The notes under the pieces are model-generated. The model saw only the letters and a list, made by a program, of their open reading frames with translations. It searched no databases and was not told where the DNA came from. From Chara braunii (lineage: Eukaryota > Streptophyta > Charophyceae > Charales > Characeae), in assembly GCA_003427395.1 (NCBI GenBank), contig BFEA01000456.1, positions 1,045,749 to 1,095,499 on the forward strand: 49,751 bases of DNA, given 5' to 3'. Numbering within the stretch: position 1 is the first letter of the stretch; every line of letters begins with the position of its first letter. The position numbers and the translations under genes are program-made. Below, one piece after another: positions 1 to 10,173 of this stretch.

Positions 1-663
1 TACCTCGAAGATGGAGCTGGAGCTATGGCGCCACAGGTAAGTCTCGCTGGCCTCCGCCAGCCATCTCTCTCCCACACTACTACTACCACCTACTAGCGCC
101 CAACGCTGAAGACTACTGCTATGGCTACTAGCACCCAGCGCTGAAGACTACTGCTAGCTCTAAGCTACTCCTGGCAGCGCTCCTCCTGAGTGCTGCGGCC
201 GAATCCTGAAGACTACTCGTGCCTACTGTCCAACTACCTCCCTGTGAAGTGCATGGGAACTTCCTATGTACTACTCAGGTGCCTCCTGACAGCAGGGTGA
301 GGCAGTCCAGGAGGCTGCTCTTGCCAATGCCGAAGGGAGTCAGGGGCTGCCGCTGCAGCTCCTGCTTGAGGCTGTCGTGGGGAACAGGCCAGAAATAGCC
401 TGTTCCCGAAACCCTGTTTTTGTGCCTGAGTCTTAGGGTAGGTCGATCTTATGAGGACCCGAAAGTGGCCCTCCGTTTCAAGCTGAAAAGCCTCAGGGCT
501 GAAAAGCCCTGTTTTAGGCTGAAACGACATAGGGCCTGCAGGCCCTCATTTTTCAGTCTTTCAGGCTGAAACGACAGGGGCCTGTAAGCCCTTATTTCTA
601 GGCTTATAGGCTGGAAATGCGGGACGGGCTCTGCAGGCCCGTGTGGCTACGCAGTATGCCACA
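1..663 (-). mobile_element. Partial LTR of a Ty3/gypsy-type element, minus orientation
   Basis: Read on the minus strand, the block begins at 663 with TGTGGCATAC and runs off the left edge of the window. The stretch AGCCACACGGGCC just inside that end recurs at the end of the interrupted LTR at 45211-45265. The first 25 bases (tacctcgaag, then agctggag) resemble positions 49498-49522 inside the minus LTR at 48851. Two copies of an aggctgaaacgacag-type unit lie at about 511-600. I infer an LTR from the TG end and from similarity to the other LTRs. The U5 end and primer site would lie left of the window. No gene is visible. Confidence 0.5.
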
Positions 664-1265
664 GTAGAGGAGCAAGAGTGCATCACCGAGAAAACGAGAG
701 GAGAATACTACGTACATCAAGATAAGCAAGGAAAGAGATAGCATCTGAAAGAGAGCAAGAAATGAACTAACTACGCCAACGAAGAGCAAGGGGGAAAGAA
801 GGAAAGGGGATGGTGGAGAGAGATCAAGAAGCAAAGAGAAAAGAGGATGAAAGGAAAAGAAAATAAATTAATAAAATAGAGTAAAATCATGGATGGTGGG
901 AGAGGAGAAGATGGAGAGGGAAGGGAAATAAGAGATGGGGAGAGAGAAGAGAAGTAGAGAAGAAGTAACGTAGAGAAAGGGAAGAAAGTGATAAAGTATG
1001 TGGGTGACCGGAGTTGGGAGAGGAAGAGTGGTGGAAGAAAAGGTGGGGTGGGGAAAGTTGAAAGAGGAGGGGAAAGAGGCAGTGGAAGGTGGGGGGGAGG
1101 AGAAGGGGTTGAGGAGTGAAATGAGAAGGAGAGAAGGAGAAAGTTGAGAAAGGTGGGGAGAGGTGTATGATTAGTGAGAGTGATTAGAGGGGAGTGAGTG
1201 AGGTAGAAGAGGAAGAAGTAGAGGGGGTGAGTAAGAGGGGGGAGAAGAGGGAGAGGGAAGAGGGA
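664..1265. repeat. Homopurine (G/A-rich) tract
   Basis: About 600 bases are almost pure G and A on the plus strand, most extreme at 780-1265. The long reading frame on the opposite strand is a composition artefact made of Ser, Pro, Leu and Phe. Such tracts can form triplex DNA; that is general knowledge, not shown here. No gene is visible. Confidence 0.7.
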
Positions 1266-1726
1266 GGTGATACCTGGCCCTTGGTGTCTCCAAGGGCACA
1301 AGGTATACCAAGACCAGGAGGGTCTTGGTCTTCGCTGCAGCAAGCCAGCTGGAGGAGGGAGGGGGCTGAGATCTTGATCAGCCCCTAGCAGCAGTACTGC
1401 AGATCGAGGGTGTGTTGTGTGAGTAGACCCTCACCAGTGTAGAGGAGACCCTCACCAGTATAGAGCAGCCCCCTCATCAGGGGGGTCTTCAAGCCATGAA
1501 CAGGACTGGCCAGCGTGCCAAAGTCCCCGGGAGCCGCGAGGCCCTATTGTGCCACCGCTCCTGTACCCGCCACGTCATGGCCGCCGGGGCCGAAAACTCA
1601 CCCTACCCCCCGCTCGACGCGGCCTTGGGCTCCGTCGAAACCTGGCCTTCGACTTCACAAAAACGTTGGGTGGGGGGGAGGGGGAGGGGGGGCAAATAGT
1701 CCACTTCCATCCCTTCTAGCAACCTC
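1266..1726. other. Unassigned sequence with small hairpins and a G-run
   Basis: Nothing recognisable is encoded. There is a perfect hairpin CCAAGACC/GGTCTTGG at 1308-1328, two to three imperfect repeats of agaccctcaccagt at about 1423-1460, and a G-rich run at 1671-1692. Confidence 0.5.
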
Positions 1727-1805
1727 CGCCACTTGGCGCAGTGGTTATCACACCGCCCATACTGTCTGCCCCCGTTGCCTGCCAGGGTTCAAACCCCGCC
1801 CGCTG
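1727..1805 (+). ncRNA. tRNA-like sequence (tRNA pseudogene or SINE head)
   Basis: An A-box-like TGGCGCAGTGGTTA lies at 1734-1747 and a B-box-like GGTTCAAACCC at 1786-1796. These are the two internal RNA polymerase III promoter boxes, at roughly tRNA spacing (52 nt from start to start, allowing a longer variable arm). The D stem has mismatches and the T stem pairs only three of five positions, so a working tRNA is unlikely. It is better read as a decayed tRNA copy or the 5' head of a tRNA-derived SINE. No SINE tail or second copy is seen in the window. Confidence 0.4.
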
Positions 1806-2140
1806 CAAAATGCGTGATTGCACTCACGCAAAATTTTCCCGCTGGTGAAATCCCACGGCGTCGCCAGTGGGACTGGCACGGATCTTGAAAACGAATCTGC
1901 CCTTTTGCCCATGCAGACAAACAAAACGGTTTGCAGCTGGTACTTTCGCCCATAATGATGGCAGCCGGTCATCTTTGGACCTGCGAGATGCTGCTTCCTC
2001 TTCGCCTGCTGCAACTCCATATCGCCCGTAATAATGGTGAGCGGGTCTTCTACAGTGCTTTTCCGAAGGTGAAAGTACAGCGTCGTTTGCTACAGGACAG
2101 CGGGGTCACCAGGGTGGGTGGGTGGGATCAAGGATTGATC
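1806..2140 (-). mobile_element. Probable leader of the small minus-strand LTR element
   Basis: This stretch lies downstream, in minus orientation, of the primer-site-like sequence at 2141-2154. By position it would be the 5' leader of that element. No frame with retroelement similarity is visible and the inner boundary cannot be fixed. Confidence 0.25.
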
Positions 2141-2154
2141 CCGCTCTGATACTA
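2141..2154 (-). other. Primer-binding-site-like sequence
   Basis: On the minus strand this reads TAGTATCAGAGCGG. It is one base off the common methionine-tRNA primer site TGGTATCAGAGC. It sits one base past the CACA end of the LTR at 2156, the expected place for priming minus-strand DNA synthesis. Confidence 0.5.
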
Positions 2155-2155
2155 A

Positions 2156-2451
2156 TGTGGCGGACTCTCTGGGTGTAGTGCTCCGCCTGGGATAGAGATG
2201 GAGATGGAGGATGAAGGTGGAGCAAGATGACACAACGCAACTCCCGCGCAAGACTCCAACGCACGTACTCCAAACTGTGCGAATGTAGAATGATCCCACG
2301 TACAGACTCTGGCTGGGGTATACCCCAACGAACTGACTGGACTAGACTAAACTGGTTGGTACCGGTCTGGACTGGACTACCCTGAATACAATAAGGCCTG
2401 TGAGAACATGCCAAGGGGCTGGTCTCACAGACCAACCAGAGGTCCGCTACA
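2156..2451 (-). mobile_element. Short LTR (296 bp), minus orientation
   Basis: The block starts TGTGGCGGAC and ends GTCCGCTACA on the plus strand, an imperfect 10-bp terminal inverted repeat of TG...CA type. A primer-site-like sequence follows in minus orientation. The short length is unlike the 0.9-1.3 kb LTRs elsewhere in the window. No partner LTR is present, so this is one LTR of a truncated element or a small non-autonomous one. It directly abuts the degenerate gag at 2452. Confidence 0.5.
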
Positions 2452-3200
2452 GTTGTGCAGGACATGTTGGAGGCTGATGAGGAGGCCTATGTAGACGACC
2501 TCACTCTTGGTGATGATCAAGAGCAAGACTCTGATACAGCCTGTTCATCTTCAACCCATGAATCTGATATTAATAATGATGAAGAAAAACTTAACGCCTT
2601 TGGAAAGTCTGTCAATGTGAGAGAGGACCAAACCGGAACTTAGGGAAAAACTATGTCCCACTCCCCAAAGGAGCCAAGATCCTAGCCAAGACGGAGGATG
2701 CTGCAACCAAACCTTGGTTGGACCTCCAGATCAGCGAAAGTGAATGGAAGGCTAGGATCAAGAAGGGAGTTCGCCTGCATTGCCGGAAACCCAACCTCAA
2801 AGTCCAAAGTTGTTATAGGCTGCAGGGAAACCCGAATCGGTCATAGAGTTGGCATCAACACCTTCTACAGCAAGGGAGACCGAACCTGACGCAGATCAAC
2901 AGTCCTCTCGTGAAGCTCCGTCATCTACTGATTCCAAGATTGACGCATGTCATGTACTCTATGATGAGCCTTGGAAGGAGTCCGAGAAGGTTAACTTCCA
3001 CGACCACTTTGAGCATTGGGCTGAGATGAAACAGCAGCGTGCTCAACAAACAATGGAATTAATCTTCTTTAAGCTTCTCATTTACCACTGCTACCTTTGT
3101 GTCTTGGTTGATTGTGGTGCAACTACTAACTTCATGTCTCCATATGGATATGCAAGGTGGACTTGGGAATGAGGCATGTGGAGTTGCACGCCCCTTGCTA
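2452..3200 (+). pseudogene. Degenerate gag and protease remnant of Ty3/gypsy element D
   Basis: A 62-codon acidic open frame at 2455-2643 is followed by frames broken by stops. At about 3085-3170 the translation contains VDCGATTNFMS. This matches the retropepsin active-site region, where families have D-[ST]-G-A, so the second residue is changed to Cys and activity is unlikely. Retropepsin cuts the Gag-Pol polyprotein. No zinc knuckle was found. The block leads into reverse transcriptase on the same strand, and its 5' LTR is missing, apparently lost at the junction with the small LTR at 2451. Confidence 0.55.
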
Positions 3201-3890
3201 AACCCAAGTAGGCAACAAAGAAGTTGTCTCGTCTACGCATGCAGTCAAAGGTGTGCACACTATCTTTGACAAAGACAAGACTGTCACACATGCACTCAAC
3301 TTCTATGTACTTGACAAGTGTCATTTTTTGACAAGTGTCATTTCGACGCAGTTCTTGAGTTGGGCTGGCTACGGTCCCAATGCAAATGGACTGAGTGAAA
3401 GGCTGATCTCTTTGTGGTGCATGATGCTTTTGGGAAATGAATGCGCAATATTACTAGAAGTTGGAAGAAGTTGCGCAAACACAATGCAATGCAATGCAGT
3501 TCTGCAAGAAGTTGCGCAAACACAAGGTGGAAGGGCAATTGTATATTGCTTTTGTTCGTCCTACCCATGTGCCTTCTACTTTTGCGGCTAGTACAAATCT
3601 TGTTTTTGCCTAATGTGCCTACTTCTAGTATTTTTACTTCTTCTCCAGTTACTTCTAGTCAATTATTCGACTTCGGATTCAGTTGCCTTCACTACTAATT
3701 TGCGACCCGATTTAGGTGATCCTTTTTCTGATACCCACCCCCAGAAATCCCAGTAAATATCCAAAGCTTACGCAACCGATTTTTGGAAGTTCTGGTCGAA
3801 CCCCATGGACTCCCCACGCGATCATTCAAACACACGATCGAGTTAGTAGAATGCGTTGTTCCTCCAAAAGGTTGTGTATACCGTATGGTA
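3201..3890 (+). pseudogene. Decayed protease-RT linker of element D
   Basis: No continuous frame is present. Scattered fragments lead into the RT start; VVPPKGCVYRM near 3850 resembles the conserved segment just before the Ty3 reverse transcriptase fingers. I see no other feature here. Confidence 0.35.
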
Positions 3891-4590
3891 TCCTGTGAGT
3901 TGGGGGAACTCTGAAAGCAAATTGATGACATGATTGACAAAGGGTGGATCAAACCAAGCGAATTTGAATTCGATGCACCAGTTTTGTTTGTCCTAAAGAA
4001 AGGAGGCAAGCTCCGAATGTGTATTGATTACCACGACATAAACCTCGTCACAAGGAAGAATGCATACCCATGGCCACACATAGATGATTTGCTTCCTGCT
4101 GCAGGAGGGTGCAAGGTCTTCTCCAAGATCAACCTCAAGTCTAGGTACCACCAAATTGAAGCCGAACTTGCAGACCAGCACAAGACTGCGTTCAAAACTC
4201 GCGACGAGCTTTACGAATTCACCGTTATGCCCTTCAGTCTCATGAACGCACCAACCACCTTTCAAAGTTTTATGGACAAGGTCCCGCGAACAAATTGGTC
4301 GATTTGTGGCTGTATATCCTGATGATATTTTGATTTTCAGCAAGTTGATTGAGGAACACATGAAGCACCTTGAGGAATTGTTCACCATCCTGAAGAAAAC
4401 GTAGCTTCATCTCAACTTAGAGAAATCTCTGTTTGGGAGGGACAGTGTCATCTATCTAGAATACCGGTTATCTATTGTAGGCCTTGAGCTTGAGGCAACC
4501 AAGGTTGAGGTTATATGCAATTGGCCTCAACCAACGAATGTCAGTGAACTGCATTCTTTTCTTGGCCTCACATCATACTATCGAAAGTTT
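3891..4590 (+). pseudogene. Broken reverse transcriptase of element D
   Basis: Reverse transcriptase copies the element RNA into DNA in the virus-like particle. The frame at 3930-4320 shows conserved Ty3/gypsy blocks in order: DKGWIKPS, LRMCIDY, HIDDLL, FSKINLKSRYHQI, KTAFKTR and MPFSLMNAPTTFQ. A frame change near 4300 moves the catalytic box into another frame, where it reads VYPDDILIFS, so YxDD is present as YPDD. Further stops follow. The SRYHQI and YPDD variants and the frameshift show a dead copy. RNase H follows on the same strand. Confidence 0.85.
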
Positions 4591-5120
4591 GTGCCCAAAG
4601 TTTCTATTACTGCTCACCCGTTGTCCAAACTAACAAGCAAAAAAGTGTCTTACACATGGGATGAAGCGTGTGATACTGCCTTTCAAACCTTGAAAGAGGC
4701 ATTGGTGAGTCATCCTGTGCTCCGCATTGTAGATCCTAAACTCACATTCTTAGTCACTACGGATGTGAGCCAATACGAGATTGGAGTGGTGTTGCAACAA
4801 GATATTGGTTATGACTTGTGCCCACTTGAATTCTACAGCAAACGAATATCAAGCGAAAAGGTAGCTACTTCCACCTACATGTGCGGACTTTATGTTTTAC
4901 GCATGGTTTTGGACCACTGGAAACATTATCTATTGGGATGCCACTTCAAAGTCTTCTCAAATTATAAGATCTTGAAATGGATCAAAGAGAAAACTACCTT
5001 GTCTCCTACGTTAACTCGTTGGTTCCATGAGATTGACATTTTTAACTTTGAATTAAAACACAAGAACGGTTCTTATAATTAAGTTGTTGATGCATTGTCT
5101 CGCCACCCCCAGTACATGAC
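4591..5120 (+). pseudogene. Broken RNase H of element D
   Basis: The 163-codon frame at 4591-5082 carries the Ty3-type connection and RNase H: the first catalytic Asp is in VTTDVSQYEIG, then FYSKRISSEK and a YVLRMVLDHWKHYLLG block. The usual D-H-x-x-L segment reads SNYKILKW, so that catalytic Asp is replaced. A TAA stop at 5080-5082 interrupts the NGSYN/VVDALSR segment, which continues in frame. RNase H removes template RNA after first-strand synthesis. Confidence 0.8.
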
Positions 5121-6600
5121 TTGCCTTGTGAACTCCTACGACCTCCGAAAGAAACTGAAGGAGAAACTTGTGGAGCAAACTGCCAAGGATCCGGACCTCG
5201 GTCCAATCCTTGAGCAGCTGCAAGCTGACACCAACAATCAGCCCGATTTTCAAGAATGTGAAGGTCTAGGTTTTCGACGCTGCAGAAAGAATGACTGTTT
5301 GTGTGCACCCAACCATGAGCCTCTCTGCGCACACTTCTTGGATATGGCCCACGGTCAGAGTGGGCACTTCAGCATGGCAAAAACCTACGGAAACCTGCTG
5401 CAACAATTTGACCAGCGAGGTATGAAAGGATCTGCTGAAAAGTCTGTGGCTGAGCGTCAAGTCTAACAATGAATCAAACCATCAAAACAAAAGTCCAGTG
5501 GGCTGCTTAAACCTCTTCCCATTCCCAACGGTCCCGGAGAGTTTGTCTCTATCGAGTTCACCAACATGGGAAAGACGAGTAAGAATGGATATTTGCAAGT
5601 GATGGTGATTGTTGATTGATTTTGCAAATTCCTGAATCTGATTCCATTGCCACCTTATGCCCTAACTGAGTATTTGGTCTGTGAGTTCCACCAGAAATAT
5701 ATTCTGCGGTTCGGGACCCTGAAAACCCTTGTGAGTGATCGGGACCCACGCTTCATAAGAATTGAATGGAAGGACTTCATGTCCCAACTCCCTGGCCTCA
5801 AACTGAGCATGACCTGTAGTTAAAATCACGAAGCCAACGGTTTGGTTAAGGAGATTAATCAGACCGTGTTTCAACTTCTTCGTGCCTTAATCATTCCGGA
5901 TCAGGAAACGTGGGATGAAGAGTTGTATTCGGTTAAGGGAGTGTACAACAACTCCATCCATTCTTCCACCGATATGACGCCAAATAGGTTGCATTACAGT
6001 GGGAAGATTCGTAATCCGCTCTCCTACTTATTTTTCGAATAACCGGCTACTCTAATGCCTGGCAGACCTGGCTTTAATGCCAAGTATGGTCACTTGCTCA
6101 ACGTTGTCATTGCAGCAATGACAAAGCAACAACACGCCATGATCCATCACGTGAATGAGAAAGGCACACCTTTAACTATCGAAGTAGGAAGTTATGTTTG
6201 GGTCAAGATGTCTGAATATACGGAAGAAGAGGGGGTGACCCGCAAACTTCTCTGTCTCTATTATGGTCCATTGGAAGTCTTTGATGTGATTGGCGATGAT
6301 AAGTTCGGTCCTTCATATGTAATTGTCGTGCCTCCTCATTTGTGCACATACCCAATCTTTCACGCGTTAAAGTTGTTTATATATCACGAGGCTAAAACCT
6401 TCACATATCATGAGAACATGATCCCTTGTGCAATCAATGACGGTCACGAGATAGATAGAATTAAAAATCACATCGGGGAGGGACGTAATAGATATCAGGT
6501 TCATTCATGTACCACCTGTTGGACGACCTCCGTTGGATCTCTAAGAAGGAACTGTTGCGCAACGCACCTCGCGTTGTTAAATCATATGAACAATAAATAG
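5121..6600 (+). pseudogene. Broken integrase and C-terminal tail of element D
   Basis: The N-terminal zinc region is visible near 5310-5400 (HFLDMAHGQSGHFSMAKTYG), but the following Cys pair is not clear. The core shows EFTNMG with the first Asp replaced, SDRDPRF with the second Asp, and EANGLVKEINQ with the catalytic Glu, split by stops near 5617 and 5821. The frame at 6055-6600 gives the C-terminal region: VGSYVWVKM, RKLLCLYYGPLEVFDVIG and GPSYVIVVP, resembling the GPY/F module. Integrase joins the cDNA to the host chromosome. The gene is clearly inactive. Confidence 0.8.
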
Positions 6601-6735
6601 TTTTTTACGCTATTCCCAAAATCTCTGCAAAATTCATTGTAACCAAGTACTCACGAAATCTCTTCGATATGTTCGCTTATGACGCATTTGTCGGGGACTC
6701 AAAATAAGGTACTCGCTCGAAGGGACCTCGCTCTT

Positions 6736-6748
6736 GAGAGGGGGGTAG
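6736..6748 (+). other. Polypurine tract of element D
   Basis: GAGAGGGGGGTAG lies immediately before the TGTTAGGACC start of the 3' LTR. That is the expected place for the plus-strand DNA primer. Confidence 0.7.
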
Positions 6749-7455
6749 TGTTAGGACCTGCCAAACACGAACTGGGACACACAACTGATTTCTAAGTTTT
6801 GCCAATGAAATGTATGCCTCGCTGAGTTTCTCGCTTGTTGCTGAGTTTTTTAAGTCTGAGTTTGTGCGTGCTTGCTGGTTTGCATGCCTGTCTGAGTGAT
6901 TGTCGGTTTGAGTGTGTGTGTGTGACCCGCGAGGGTACTTGTCTGTGTGGAAGGCCCAAAGGGCCGATACTTACCTGTGGCTGTGGCATTGAGGGTTGCA
7001 GCGGGGAAAACACTCAAGTGGCGAGGAAGGAGGTCCGCCACACTTGAAGCAGCGAAACAACACTCAAGTAGCAGGTAGGTCGGTACCACACCAGGTAGAG
7101 GTAAATGTGTCGGATACTCGAGGCCGAGCAGAAAAAGACAGAGTTGGCATTTTTTTAGGCACAATGGTTGTAGGCTAGGTATAAGGAGGTACCCTGTACG
7201 CGCAATATCAGAGTCTGCAATGATATTTCCCTCCGGATGGGAGGAGATACCCGTTGCTTGAAGGTCGCGCGGCCTACGAAGTCACTCGCCAAGAGGCAAG
7301 CAGGCCGCTATATCTCCAGGAGGAGCGAAGCGCTCCTCCTCATTCTTTGGTGTGCAAGTTTGGCGACACACTGCTTGGAGCGTTGGCTGGAGCAGCGCTG
7401 CTGGGGAGGACAGAGCGCCCAACTCTCCACCGCAGCTATGTTGTGAGGAGCACAG
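6749..7455 (+). mobile_element. 3' LTR of element D
   Basis: The LTR begins TGTTAGGACC right after the polypurine tract. The end is uncertain. GAGCACA at 7448-7454, next to the start of family E, gives a TG...CA unit of about 706 bp, but without a 5' copy this cannot be confirmed. A perfect hairpin AGGAGGAGCG/CGCTCCTCCT with a 3-nt loop lies at 7318-7340. Confidence 0.5.
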
Positions 7456-9087
7456 TGTCGGGACTTTTGGTTCCCGAATCAAGTCCCGACCATTGAGGCA
7501 TGATATATGGCTAATATGTGCACAACAGAGGAATCCGGAATGAGGAGGCAAGAAAAAAGAAAAATATTAGATGAAGGACTAGGACGGGATCGCCGGCACC
7601 AACGACCCAAGATGAGACTTGGGACCGCCAGAGCCTAAATATCGGGAATGGACTGTGAAGTTGTGGCTAGGAAAGTGCTTCAGGAAAGTAGTAAAGGCGA
7701 CCCTCCTTCTTGAAGGAGGACCGCCAGGAAAATAATACGCAGATGTTGGTACCACAAGAAGAAGGGGGTCAGCGACACCAAGGAAAATAGCGCCTTAGTG
7801 TCGGCACATGAGGTCCTAGCATGTGGTGTAGGAGGCCACCTGAATACGGCTTGAGAAAAGCCCTAGGGCCATGGAACCTAGCAAGAGGAGTGCAAAAGGA
7901 CTAGTAGGTGTCACCTGAACAAGTGCCCAAGCACAAACAATCTGAAAACTAAGTGGCCCTCGAGAACCGAAATAAAAAAAAGGCTAGAAAAAGAAAGGGA
8001 GAGTCTCAATTTTGAAGCTTCTTGGTCTTAAAATTGAGAAGGGACTCAAAAGGGATGCAACGGATCACAAGGGCCTTAGTTTTCGGGCGCCCAGGTACAC
8101 TGAACCGGAAAAATGAGGTTCTAGTGTGATCCGAAATAAAATGGTCAGCAAAATGTGAGGAGAAAAGGGCCTAGAGGGAGAATGAGAGAGGTAGGAGGGT
8201 GTGGGAGTGGGAAATGGGCAAGCTGCCACACCATGGTCAACTTGCCCCTCCACAAAAGAGGTCTAGGTGCCTTTAACAAGACTGCATCAAGTCTAGGTGC
8301 AGTTGGGACAAAAACGGACAAAAAAGAACAAAAACAGACACCTATAGCAAAAGAAAACTCATGTTTGAGGTACATTTTGTGACCGAATTCATCCTAGGAA
8401 TGAAACGGTTACAAAGTGTCTTGATTTTCTTGATTTCCGGAGAGAAAATCAAGATAAAATAAGAAGGAAATAGGACGTTATACAACGAATCACAAAAACT
8501 TAAGGAAATACATGTTTAAACTTTAAAGAACGTTCGGAGTCGATATTAAGTCTAAATGCACTTGGAAATGTGTCGCTCCGTTTTGTTTCAGTTTGGGGTA
8601 AGTCTGGGGCAACGAGACTATGAGAAAGGTCACCATTGCACTCTGAGATTTAACGGGCTGCAAAGGAGTGTCAAGGCCATGAGAAAGTTAACCTTGAGGG
8701 TCGCAAGGCACTAGAAAAGGGAGTCTCAAGCATGAGGACTAATTGCGACAATGAACGACGACCAAGAATATTTGGCACACTTGGACAGTGGGAGGAGGAA
8801 ATTGAGACTGCCGGGTACTAGGGAGTCCCAAATAAAATTGGGACGACATGAGGAATGATGTCGAGGACCACGTGTGACGAAATAAAAATGATCACAATTT
8901 GTGACCGGGACCGGGGGGGACTACCGACGGGACTAATGACTGGAACTAGTGCGGGACAAGTGTCAGGGATCTGAGTTGTCCCAAGGGAACTATATGGCAT
9001 CATGAGGAATGAATAATAAAAGAGAGATGCATCGTCAACATCGAAATCTAGCGGCTCAAAATATTAGCACCACTAGTGAAAGCACTA
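7456..9087 (+). mobile_element. Family E repeat, copy 1 (LTR-like, hairpin-rich)
   Basis: The block starts TGTCGGGACTT and is collinear, with many substitutions, with 22921-24300. Shared landmarks include tgatatatggctaa near the start, the -tcatcctagg- stretch near 8385 and the gggacgacatg block near 8842. Its start folds into a hairpin (7457-7466 with 7481-7490). Further hairpins lie at 7702-7719, 8004-8039 and 8420-8453. No coding frame is supported. The TG start suggests an LTR, but no CA end, primer site or polypurine tract could be tied to it. It may be a large non-autonomous element. Confidence 0.5.
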
Positions 9088-10100
9088 CCGTTTTCACCCG
9101 AAAATAACACATAGGCGCTATATTCAACTTACCCTAAAAAGATCAGATTTTCGGTTTTACTATCTTTCTCTCAAATAAAACGTCCGTTTGAATACAACGC
9201 TTAGGCGTTATATTCGAATAAAACGTCCGGACGTTATATTTGAATGTCCCATTGGCAGAGTGTCTTGTAAATGTAGTATATATGGATTTGAAAGGGCGGG
9301 GAGGGGGATATAAGGGGGTTGAAAGGGGGGTTTGACTACCAGGGGGCATATTTCGGTTTGATTGTTTATTTTTATTTATTATTTATGAGTTTATAAGGAA
9401 TTCTATAATGACCCTCAACCAAAAATTGGTTGCATTGCAATTCTAGACAACATATTTTTTTTACATAAGTTTTTGATTTTTTTTTTTCAGAATTTTGGGT
9501 CTCCACCAAAGTTGCCACCAATTTACTGAATATAACGTTCGGGCGTTATAAACGAATATAACGCTCGACGGGAATTATATTTGTATATAACGCCCGAGCG
9601 TTATTTTCGGGTGAAGACGGAAATAGGATCAAGTGAGAGAGTTTCCGGAAGTAAAGAAGGGACAAAATGAGGTAGGAGGGTTTAGATTGCAGTTTGAGAT
9701 ATCCCGAACCAACCAAACTAGAGAAACTAGGGCCTCGAGAGACTCTATGTGAAAATTAAGCTACCAAGGGAAAATCGGAGCGAAGGGGGCCACACTTTGG
9801 GGCTAACAGAAACAAAATCAGACTCTCGTGAGTATGGGGGTGCCATACTTGCAGTCCGAGAAATAACAGACTGCTCCTAGACCATGATCTAGGCCTACAT
9901 CAAGATCTAGGGCGTAGAAAAAGTCTCAATAGCTAGTTGACACTTGTCATTCCATAAAATAAAAGGAAAAAAAAAAAAAAAAAAAAAAAAAAAGGAGGGA
10001 AAGTGAGACAAAAAAAGAGGAAAAGGAGAGAGTGAGTTTGCCGGCAGTAGGGATAGGCACAGTAAGGACTGACATATCCCTACTGTCCCAACTTTGTGGG
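8382..10100 (+). repeat. Tandem duplication in family E, unit 1
   Basis: This unit corresponds, diverged, to 10174-11345. Both run from a gacc-aattcatcc start through an acatgttt segment and a tttgtttcagtttgggg segment to a ttgacacttgtca segment and an A-rich tail. The MITE-like insert at 9088-9620 accounts for most of the extra length of this unit. An A-run of about 27 lies at 9967-9993. Confidence 0.6.
9088..9620. mobile_element. MITE-like element with 21-bp terminal inverted repeats
   Basis: The left end CCGTTTTCACCCGAAAATAA (9088 onward, 21 bp with the next C) and the right end at 9600-9620 are inverted repeats differing at one position. The 533-bp interior is AT-rich and has no coding frame. 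It holds short palindromes of the type AACGTCCGGACGTT (9222-9235), AACGTTCGGGCGTT (9534-9547) and a similar one at 9588-9603. The sister unit at 10174-11345 lacks this segment, so it is an insertion. The target duplication is unclear; a TA on each side is possible. Confidence 0.65.
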
Positions 10101-10173
10101 GTGAAAAAAAAAGAAAAAGAAAAGAAAAAGAAAAGGGACCACTAACAGTAAAAAAAGTTACTTGGAGGATACA

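Noticed and set aside
771-1343. 190-codon minus-strand open frame
   Set aside because: It is a Ser/Pro/Leu/Phe translation of a homopurine tract, an effect of composition.
2470-2500. CTGATGA word as another hammerhead core
   Set aside because: It lies in an acidic coding-like stretch and no stem II, GAAA or cleavage triplet fits around it.
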